DNA of 64,000 nt from assembly GCA_963693285.1 (NCBI GenBank), contig OY848926.1, forward strand, positions 5,750,501-5,814,500. Reading direction: 5' to 3'. The DNA is from Xestospongia muta. Its lineage: Eukaryota > Porifera > Demospongiae > Haplosclerida > Petrosiidae. Under the pieces are notes generated by a model. It was not told the DNA's origin. It did no database searches and saw only the letters and a list, made by a program, of their open reading frames with translations. Shown piece after piece: positions 40,901 to 64,000 of this stretch. The translations under genes were made by a program, and so were the position numbers. How positions within the stretch are numbered: position 1 is the stretch's first letter; each line of letters starts with the position of its first letter.

Positions 40901-42219
40901 GAAAAGAACTACTGCGAAATTGACCAACGTAGCATCATGTGAGATTTAGATGATGTCATATTGATCAATTTTAATATATGAATACAGTATCAATGGTCAC
41001 CTTGGGTCTGGGCAGTTTGGTACAGTTGCTAAGGGAATATGGAATTGTCCTTATGGTGGTTCATTTAATGTTGCTGTTAAAACCTTGAAAGATAATGCTT
41101 CAGAGGAAGAGAAAGTCAAGTTCCTACAAGAGGCAGCCATTATGGGTCAATTTCATCATCCTAATATTGTCAAGCTATATGGAGTGGTCACTATGGCTGA
41201 ACCAGTGAGTTGATATATTTCTCTGTAAAGTATGCAGCAACATACTTCACAAATATTCTTCCACAGGTTATGATTGTCTTGGAAATAATCTCAAATGGTG
41301 ACTTGGAAAACTATCTCAACATGCTTCATCCTATGTGAGCCTTACAATCATAACAATTCAATTTGTTTTTTGCTACCTACAGACCAGGAGAGTTAGTTCC
41401 CTCGACACTACCCACTCTTCTACTTAGTTTCTGTCGTCAGATTGCCTTGGGTATGAAGTATTTGTCAAAGAAATCTTTTGTACACAGAGACCTGGCAGCT
41501 AGGAATATACTAGTGACTGAACAGGGTATTTGTAAGGTAACAGATATGTAGTCTAGTAACTAGTGAAGATTTATTGTTTCATGAAAAGATTGCAGACTTT
41601 GGTATGTCCAGAGATTTACAAGATGAGAACTATTATATCTCACATGCTAAGACAATTCCCATCAAATGGACAGCTCCTGAGGTTGCTAAATCCAACAATA
41701 TTGACTGATATTTTAAGTTATTTTAGGCATTGGTCTTCCGACGATACTCCACTGCTAGTGATGTGTGGAGTTTTGGTGTTGTACTCTATGAGATATGGAG
41801 TCTAGGACACAAACCATTTGAAGAGTATACAAACAAAGAGGTACGTAGTTATTTGTTATAATGAAGTCATATATTTGTGCTCTTAGAGTCTTCAACTAGT
41901 GAACTCTGGTTATCGTCTTCCTCCTCCTCCTGGTTGTCCCAGACCTATCTATAAGATGATGATACAATGTTGGTAAGAGTGTCTATATTGTACTACTACT
42001 ACTTGATAATGTGTGTACATCAATGACAGGCATCCAGAGACTTCTAGTCGTCCTACATTTGTCAAGTTGGTATCAGATCTATCTCAAGCTGATGTTGAAC
42101 TCCTCAGTAGTTCATTGTCTAATGAAGACAACACTTGTAGTCCAGAAAGTCCAGTACTTGGAGGTCCACTTAATACTGGACATAACCTCTATATAGATTT
42201 ACAGAGACTGTATATGTGA
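37948..42219 (+). CDS. RTK3: two-ectodomain receptor tyrosine kinase
   Basis: Signal peptide [18 protein letters not shown]; ectodomain 1 (38061 to about 38595: [34 protein letters not shown]); ectodomain 2 (38647 to about 39109: [36 protein letters not shown]); a long Ser/Thr/Ile stalk of about 350 residues including a 150-bp tandem repeat; a transmembrane segment (about 40390-40460, [18 protein letters not shown]); and tail exons with NPVYGG, YQNQFF, EKYYYM and VYWEP. In the position where RTK2 and RTK4-6 have a tyrosine (xIYQQL, VLYDQL), RTK3 reads NICKQF, so that tyrosine is lost. The kinase begins at about 40988 ([55 protein letters not shown]). The final exon is almost identical to that of RTK4-6 ([16 protein letters not shown]). 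Confidence 0.87.
39608..39938 (+). repeat. 150-bp coding tandem repeat in the RTK3 stalk
   Basis: Two nearly identical 150-bp (50-codon) units begin at about 39608 and 39758, with a partial third at about 39908. Each encodes [15 protein letters not shown] and then the [13 protein letters not shown] type sequence. The two full copies differ at only a couple of bases, so the duplication is recent. Confidence 0.95.
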
Positions 42220-42360
42220 TGGCAATGTGAACTATCTTTATTGACAATAAATGTACTTTGACCTTTGTCAAAGGAAACAATTATAGTAAATAGTCTACCG
42301 CCACATACTATTATAAAAGCTTAAACTAGACTAGTAAGGCTCTTAGTTCATTTTCTGAAT

Positions 42361-47259
<4,899 letters not shown>

Positions 47260-47545
47260 ATTACTTGTTTTTTGGTAAAATTGTACACAAATGTTATTTG
47301 ATCTTTTATTCATTATTATTTATAAATACTTAAATAATTAGATAATTTTCTTTAACAAACATAATTTGTTAGTATTGTATATTCTACTATCTTTATGTAT
47401 GGACCATAGTCTATAATACTTGTTGTTTTTCTGTTTGTTATATACAACATTGTTGAAAACCTTAAGCAATATTTTATAATATTATATTTAAATAAGATTT
47501 GGAGTTGTATGGATGCACCACTCCCACAAAATTTAGTCAGCAAAA
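47260..47545. repeat. RTK4 3' UTR/spacer, member of a duplicated spacer family
   Basis: The AT-rich block (ttagataattttctttaaca, actatctttatgtat, ccatagtctataatacttg) recurs after RTK6 (58154-58562) and after the pseudogene (60010-60402). It marks the right boundary of the tandem duplication unit. The 3' end is the RTK5 promoter, containing accactcccac about 15 bp before the RTK5 ATG. Confidence 0.8.
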
Positions 47546-52533
<4,988 letters not shown>

Positions 52534-52638
52534 CATGTAAATGTTGATATGTGAATTATTGTAAAAAGTATATAAGATTTATAATTAAAGACAGTGGGAG
52601 TTATATGAATGCACCACTCCCACGAGGTGTTAAGAAAG
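52534..52638 (+). promoter_or_regulatory. RTK6 promoter/5' leader with an 8-bp inverted repeat
   Basis: Only 105 bp separate the RTK5 stop and the RTK6 ATG. GTGGGAGT (52594-52601) and ACTCCCAC (52616-52623) are exact reverse complements around a 14-bp spacer, 15 bp before the start codon. RTK5 has the same block with the left arm weakened (ttggagttgtatggatgcac then cactcccac). The conservation suggests a core promoter or 5' UTR element; which one is unknown. Confidence 0.5.
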
Positions 52639-58153
<5,515 letters not shown>

Positions 58154-58562
58154 ATTATTTGTTCTTAATTTAAAAATTTTACAAAATTTATTTTATTTGT
58201 TATTGCTCAAATAATTAGATAATTACTTAAAAAACACAATTTTATTGGTATTGTGTATTTTACTATTTTTATGTAATTAACCATAGTCTATAATACTTGT
58301 TTTTTATTTAATTTTGTATATATATAAAATTGCAAATTTTATTTTATTTTATTTACTATACAAATTAAAAATATCAAGTCATATTAATTATAATACAAAT
58401 ATTGATTATGAAATATGAAATGAATAATTACAATGATGTCATAATGATGTAATCTAGATAAGTTAACTTGTACTATAACTGTCTGTTGCTTATTGTAGTA
58501 TTAGTGAGTGGATGTTTTATATTTTATACATAACTTTGTCACTTCTAAAGTTTAGTCAAAAT
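58154..58562. repeat. RTK6 3' UTR/spacer, duplicated spacer family
   Basis: Related to 47260-47545 and especially to 60010-60402 (tattggtattgtgtat, ccatagtctata, caatgatgtcataatgatgt). It ends in the leader of the RTK pseudogene (agtttagtcaaaat before ATG). No gene seen. Confidence 0.8.
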
Positions 58563-60009
58563 ATGAACTTTTTATTATTTGATCTCTTTCACTCTCTCTT
58601 TATCCCATTATCTGGTAAGTATATTATAAAGTCAACATCATATATTATATTTGAAAAGAAACTACTCCGTTAAAATGAAAGTATAAAGAATGTAGTGAAC
58701 AGTTCTATACCGAAGCAGACACTCCAGTACAAACTGTGAGTGACTTATAAATAACTTTATACATCAATACCATCCATTCATCTGTTCATCTAAAGGATAA
58801 TCCATCTATTCATCCATCTATCCATTGTCAATTCATCCATCCATCCATTCTTCACATTCATTTATTCATTAATTATAGCTGTCAATATTATCAGATTACA
58901 TTAGTACATAATTTAGTGTAAGGGAATTACTCTTTCCTACTTAACATGATGATCATGCCAATACTAACATAGTAACAGTTTTATATCTTCTCATTATTAG
59001 ATCATAATATTATATCTTTATATACAGGATATATCTAGTGAACCATCTATATATAATGTATTACAAAGAGGTGAACTATGTGTACCTACTATGGTAAATA
59101 GAGTAATGTAATCACATGTGATATATCTAGTGAACCATCTATATATAATGTATTACAAAGAGGTGAACTATGTGTACCTACTGTGGTAAGTAGAGTAATG
59201 TAATCACATGTGATATATCTAGTGAACCATCTATATATAATGTATTACAAAGAGGTGAACTATGTCTACCTACTGTGGTAAGTAGAGTAGTGTGATGTTT
59301 GTCAATGTGCCAAATGTCTGTATACTAAAATATCAACTTGTACTAAAATGGAAATCCAATATCATTTAGACTAATTAATATTATTACTGTTGATTATGTA
59401 ACTACTGGTTGTTTAATGAATATACTTGAGATAGAGGAATGTATAATATAGTGATACTATATTTTGATGTGCTATTTGTTGAATGAATGTAAGAAATAGA
59501 GGAAGAGTTTATGTAAACAGAGTCTAATAATAGATTACTGTAATCTTTATAATAGTAACCACTAGAAAAGATAAAAACAAATTAATTAGTCTTGAGTACA
59601 TATTGTGGTAACTAGCTATACTATATAATTTTATATATTCCATGTTTACTGATAGATTGTTAGACTTTGGTTAGAAGTAACAACAATTTGTCTTAGTTCA
59701 TAGTTCACACATAGACATTGACATTTTAAGAGTTGAGATTATTGGAATGGACATTATGAGAGTTTATATTGTACTACTACTTGATAATGTGTGTACATCA
59801 ATGACGGGCATCCAGAGACTTCTAGTCGTCCTACATTTGTCAAGTTGGTATCAGATCTATCTCAAGTTGATGTTGAACTCCTCAGTAGTCCATTGTCTAA
59901 TGAAGACAAGACCTGTAGTCCAGAGAGTCCAGTACTTGGAGGTCCACTAGATACTGGACATAATAATATGATTTACAGAAAAATTATCTATGAAGTATTT
60001 GTTTTTTAA
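58563..60009 (+). pseudogene. RTK pseudogene lacking ectodomain, membrane segment and kinase core
   Basis: The signal-peptide exon (MNFLLFDLFHSLFIPLSG) and its donor are intact. Within that intron (about 58655) the sequence jumps to the middle of the RTK5/6 tail exon (aaactactccgttaaaatga, containing a new in-frame break). Both ectodomains, stalk and transmembrane segment are therefore deleted. Three mini-exon copies follow (59028, 59120, 59212); the first donor is changed to gtaaat. After unrelated sequence a second deletion joins to just before the last kinase exon (59740-59800), removing the kinase catalytic exons. The final acceptor tgacag has become tgacgg, and the C-terminal NLYIDLQ end is disrupted (GHNNMIYRK). 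It cannot encode a kinase. A secreted or cytosolic short product is unlikely. Confidence 0.85.
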
Positions 60010-60402
60010 TTTTAAAAATTTACACAAATGTTATTTTATTTTTATTTCTTATTACTTAAATAGTTAGATAATTTTTTAACAAACATAATTTATTGGTATT
60101 GTGTATTCTACTATCTTTATGTATTTAACCATAGTCTATAGCACTTGTTGTTTTCTGTTTGTTTTTGTGTATATACAACATTGCAAATTTTATTTTATTT
60201 TATTTACTACACAAATAAAAAATATCAAGTCATATTAATAACAATACAAATAATGCTTACAGAATATGAAATGATAATTACAATGATGTCATAATGATGT
60301 AATCTAGAGAAGTTATATTATAACTGCTTGTTATTTATTGTAGTGAGTGGATGTTTTATATTTAATACATAACTTTGTCACTCCCTCAAGTTTAGTCAAA
60401 AG
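60010..60402. repeat. Duplicated spacer and IR2 promoter
   Basis: A close relative of 58154-58562. It ends with gtcactccctcaagtttagtcaaaag directly before the IR2 ATG, a variant of the cactcccac...tttagtca leader of RTK5. No gene seen. Confidence 0.8.
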
Positions 60403-62391
60403 ATGTATCTTCTATTATTTGCTCTCCTTCACTCTCTCTTTATCCCATTATCTGGTAAGTATATTATAAAGTCAATCTAATATATTATATTTGTACATGT
60501 ACTATTATTATAGGAAACTCTTGTACTGAAGGGTTTATGGACTATGAACTGTTACAACACAAAGCTGAACAGATCTGTAATAGTACTACTTGTAATGGAT
60601 CTCTTAACATGAATAGAATGTGGAATGAAGAATGGATACTAACATCCTACCCATTCTATTGCTCTGGAAATATTACTGGTCTTTTAATTGGAGGAGTTTT
60701 GATACTAACGAAAAGCAAGTATCCAATTCTTTCATTGTGGGAGAAAGAGCAGAACAATGATGTTTATAACAAAGTGTCATTCAGTGAAAGAAATTTAACA
60801 TTTGATCCGTGTGATTTCAGCACATCTGGACTATTGCATTTTCATTTATTGGAACCATTGGAATTTCACAAAAATTATGTAATAGGAATAAGACAATATC
60901 GTGACAAAGAAACTGCTGTTCAACTATACTATGTTGATAGTAATCAAACAATACATTGTCTTAATGATAACAAGAGAGATAGTACACGAGTTGATTTGAG
61001 TAATGACACTTCCATTCAACAAAAACAACTACTAATTTATCCAGAAACAGGTTAGCATAAGAATTAAAGCTAGTAAATTATTATCTTTTATTAGATTCAC
61101 CTGGATGTGTTCATGACTTTCCAGATAAAGATTTTCTAACACAAAATGCAAGAGATATTACTAAAGTGAAGCAATATTGGAATAATGTCAAAAGATCTTT
61201 CAAAGCCCTTCAAATTACCTGCAATGGTACTCTGACAAATATTTTTATTGGAGCTAAAAGAAATGATTCACAATATGATCTTCCCATAGTTCAGATAACT
61301 AGTCAGAACACTTTTAAACAACAAAGCTTTTATCTATCTTCAGAAAATGCTTCATTCATTGACAACAATTTATTTGGATATAATTTGTCATCTTCTCCAG
61401 TACAAGTAGAAGACGGAGATTTTCTTACTATTTTTCAACCACAGAGAAATAAAAGCAACCTTATATTATATCAACAAGAGTTGAATGGTCCAGTAAACTA
61501 TGACTCCAGCTATTCTATTATAGATAACAAATATGATTATCCACTTGTGTCTATTAGTGTAGGTAAGTAAATAATTGATTTAAAATAAATATCTCAAATT
61601 TTTATTCCAGTTGGGAGCTCTTCTACCTTTATCTCTGTTACAACTACTATATCAAACTTATGTCAGCTAACTATGACCAACTCACGAACAGCAACAGCTT
61701 TGTCCTCTTCAAGTATATTAACAGTGACATGTATACATTACAATTATATATATTTTATTATCTAGATATTGTTATATCTACTACTGTTATAATTCCAAGT
61801 AGTAGTAATAATTTAGATAGTTCTGTAACTGAGTTACTATTGACAGTTACTACATCATCTGTTAATATCCTCCTACCTCAACCATCCTCTATACTCACTA
61901 CAGTACTTGATAACACATCATTAACTCATGGACTATACATTGGTCTACCTCTTGCTGTACTAACTATTATATTAGTAGTAGTTAGTACTGTACTTATAAT
62001 AGTTATAATAAGATATAGAAAACAATCTAATGGTTAGTTACTAATACTACTTTATACTAAATGATATTACTTCTGAAATAGTTTCCAATAATGTTAAGGA
62101 GGAACATGACTATGTTCTTACATATAGTACATCAACTCATTCAGTAAGTCTTCCATAACATCATTGTTATATAAAACTGTTTCTTTATAGACTGTAGCAG
62201 TGAAGAGTGATCCACTTACTTCAGTAAATCCTTCCTATATTACCTCCTCCATTAAAACTGATGATGATAATACTGAGTACATGACATTATCAAATAGAGA
62301 ACATCAAGTTACATTAGTTGAACTACCACCAACACAAGATAATATTGCTTATGGACAATTATCAGCAGTTGAGGATGATGACTATATATAA
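60403..62391 (+). CDS. IR2: kinase-less chimeric receptor, RTK5/6-type ectodomain with IR1-type tail
   Basis: Signal peptide MYLLLFALLHSLFIPLSG, almost that of RTK6. Ectodomain 1 (60514 to about 61050: [41 protein letters not shown]) and ectodomain 2 (about 61095-61563: GCVHDFPDKDF, ITCNGTLTNIFIGA, EDGDFLTIFQP, QELNGPVNYD) are clearly of RTK5/6 type. The stalk starts with the same VISTTVIIPSSSNNLDSS as RTK5, then switches to IR1-type NTSLTHGLYIGLPLAVLTII (transmembrane, about 61930-62020) and IIRYRKQSNG. The last exon (62191-62391) differs from that of IR1 at only about seven of 63 residues and keeps NTEYMTL and NIAYGQL, ending DDDYI. No kinase follows. By inference it could compete with or dampen RTK5/6 by binding the same ligand and recruiting SH2 proteins through the tail. 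Confidence 0.85.
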
Positions 62392-62529
62392 TGTACTTTA
62401 ATTTAACATACACAAATGTAGAGAACTGTGATGTCTTTTAAATAGTTATATTGTATTTGTTAGAAAACTCTCCTTTTTCCTTGTCCAATTTTTTGAATCC
62501 CCATATCAACACACATCATCAAATTCAAT

Positions 62530-64000
62530 AAAGATTTTCTATTTTAATGCTCGCAGCATTCTTCCTAAACTAGATGAAATCTCTGCTCTCTGCTCTGTCC
62601 TCAATCTGAATTTGTCTGTATTGTGAAATCTTGGTTATCTGCTGACATTCCCAACCCTGATATTGCTCTGCCTAATTACTTATTATTCCATCATGATCAT
62701 AACCACCATAGTGGTGGTATTGTTGTCTTTGTAAAATCTCACTTTATTGTTTCTGAAGTGTATGTTTCTCTTAAAAATTTTTTTCTCCCATCTATTAAGC
62801 TTAATTATTGCTCTTTTTCAATTGGCACTTACTACCAGTCTCCATCCTCGTCTGACAATCTGGATCTTTTCTTTGACAAGGTCACATCCCTCAATCTCTC
62901 CACTCTTTCTAATCTTATCCTTTTAGGTAATTTCAACATTAATTTTTACTCTAGTTCATCCTCTAAGACCAAACTGGATGCCATACCTGATGCTTTTGAC
63001 CCTAAACAAATAGTTAATGCTCCCACTCATTTCTCTCACACTAATACACCTTCCACTATTGATCTTGTTTTTCTCCCATCTAACATTGATGCCTCTTCTT
63101 GTAGTATTCTTCCTTCTGTCTCTTCTTCAGACCATTTCTCTATTCTTTTCTCCCTTCCCATTGATTCTGTTAACAGTCCTTCCCCCTCCTCTCCTCACAA
63201 GGTCTGGCTATGCCATCTTGCTGACTTTGAGCGTGTCAATGTTCTCCTTTGCTCCATTGAGCATGACTGGAAAGAATTACTCCCCTTGTCAGATCCTAAT
63301 GCTTCCTGGGCCATATTTAAAGAACATTTCCTCTGCATTATGACCACCACTATTCCTAGCAAACTTGTGTACCCCCCCTACCAACTTTACCTTCCTTGGA
63401 TCAACCGCTCATTCCTTAACCATGTCAAAATAAGAAACCCTATCTTCTCTTCTGCTAAAAGAGCTGGTTCTCCTTCTCTTTGAGCCAAATGCTGTTCCTA
63501 TCGTAACAAGACTCTTGCTCACGTCAGACACCTAAAATCATTAAACGCATTCGCACCAAACCTGTGTCTATTCCCTCCCTTATCCATAATGGTTCTCCTG
63601 TAACTTCATCCTCTTCCAAAGCAAATGTTTAAATCAATACTTCTCCTCCTGCTTTAACAAGTCAACTGCCCCTTTACCTCCTCTGGCTCATAATTCCTAT
63701 CCCTCACTACAAGACAATTCTCCAGCTCTTCTCTGTAACCCAGATGAAATTTGCAGTCTCATTTCTTGTATTCCTATTGACACTGCTTCTGGTCCTGACA
63801 GTATCTCCTCTATCATGCTATGCAACACAACTCCTAGTATTTCACTTCCTCTTTCCCTTATCTTCAACTCTTCCCTCTCAACAGGTATTTTCCCTTCAGA
63901 CTAGAAAAACTCCAATATCGTACCTATTCCCAAATTGAAAACCTCCTCTTCATCCCCTTCAGACTATTGCCCAATCTCTCTACTTTCTCTCCCAAGTAAG
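62530..64000 (+). mobile_element. Decayed non-LTR retrotransposon: endonuclease and start of reverse transcriptase
   Basis: The apurinic-type endonuclease domain of LINE ORF2 is recognisable: FNARSILPKLDEI, KSWLSADIPNPDI, GGIVVFVKS, LILLGNFNINF, STIDLVFLPS and SSDHFSILFSLP. From about 63620 the N-terminal reverse-transcriptase region appears (TASGPDSISSIML, SLPLSLIFNSSLSTG, VPIPKLKT, SDYCPISLLS). It continues off the right edge. Frameshifts (near 62610 and after 63480), a TGA at about 63481 and a TAG in the RT part show it is inactive. ORF1 is absent, so it is 5'-truncated or decayed. The clade (CR1/L2/Rex1-like) is a guess. It lies 140 bp after the IR2 stop, sense to it. Confidence 0.85.

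Overview
The window looks like nuclear DNA from an early-branching animal, most likely a demosponge of the Amphimedon type. The evidence is AT-rich sequence, closely packed genes, many short GT-AG introns (often 45-100 bp), metazoan housekeeping orthologues, and a tandem array of receptor tyrosine kinases (RTKs) with ectodomains I cannot place. Large lineage-specific tyrosine-kinase expansion is reported for Amphimedon. The species assignment is inference.

Positions 1-24110 are mostly single-copy genes. They are: a very large ankyrin-repeat gene on the minus strand that runs off the left edge; a PDXDC1-like gene divergent from it across about 210 bp; a CENPV/GFA-family gene (minus) convergent with PDXDC1; a WIPI3/WDR45B-like autophagy gene divergent from CENPV across about 280 bp; a 2.3 kb gap with no gene I can support; and a long unrecognised nuclear-type gene with two C16orf87/UPF0547-like zinc-knuckle regions.

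Positions 24859-62391 hold a head-to-tail cluster, all on the plus strand. It has six RTK genes (called RTK1 to RTK6 here), two membrane receptors without a kinase (IR1 and IR2), one doubly deleted RTK pseudogene, and an orphan copy of the kinase-less tail. RTK2-RTK6 follow one plan: signal-peptide exon, one or two single-exon ectodomains (C-x-x-G-F, F-x-C, P...W, G-D-x-x-G), Ser/Thr-rich stalk, transmembrane segment, long tyrosine-rich juxtamembrane region, then a seven-exon kinase. RTK1 has the same cytoplasmic plan but almost no extracellular part. IR1 and IR2 share a different tail carrying IAYGQL and TEYMTL, which resemble immunoreceptor inhibitory (ITIM) and switch (ITSM) motifs. IR2 has an RTK5/6-type ectodomain joined to the IR1-type transmembrane region and tail. 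Shared ectodomains on kinase and non-kinase tails resemble the paired activating/inhibitory receptor clusters of vertebrate immunity. This is the most interesting system in the window.

RTK4, RTK5 and RTK6 have nearly identical kinase exons and introns, while the RTK4 ectodomain differs strongly from the other two. This suggests homogenised signalling halves and diversified binding halves. Small tyrosine-motif exons are tandemly repeated in RTK5, RTK6 and the pseudogene, and a related motif is expanded inside an RTK4 exon.

From about 62530 to the right edge is a decayed non-LTR retrotransposon (endonuclease plus the start of reverse transcriptase). Sense-strand (CT)n microsatellites repeatedly occupy the polypyrimidine tract before intron acceptors throughout the window. 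Exon boundaries were read by eye from GT/AG sites and frame, so individual junctions may be off by a few bases.
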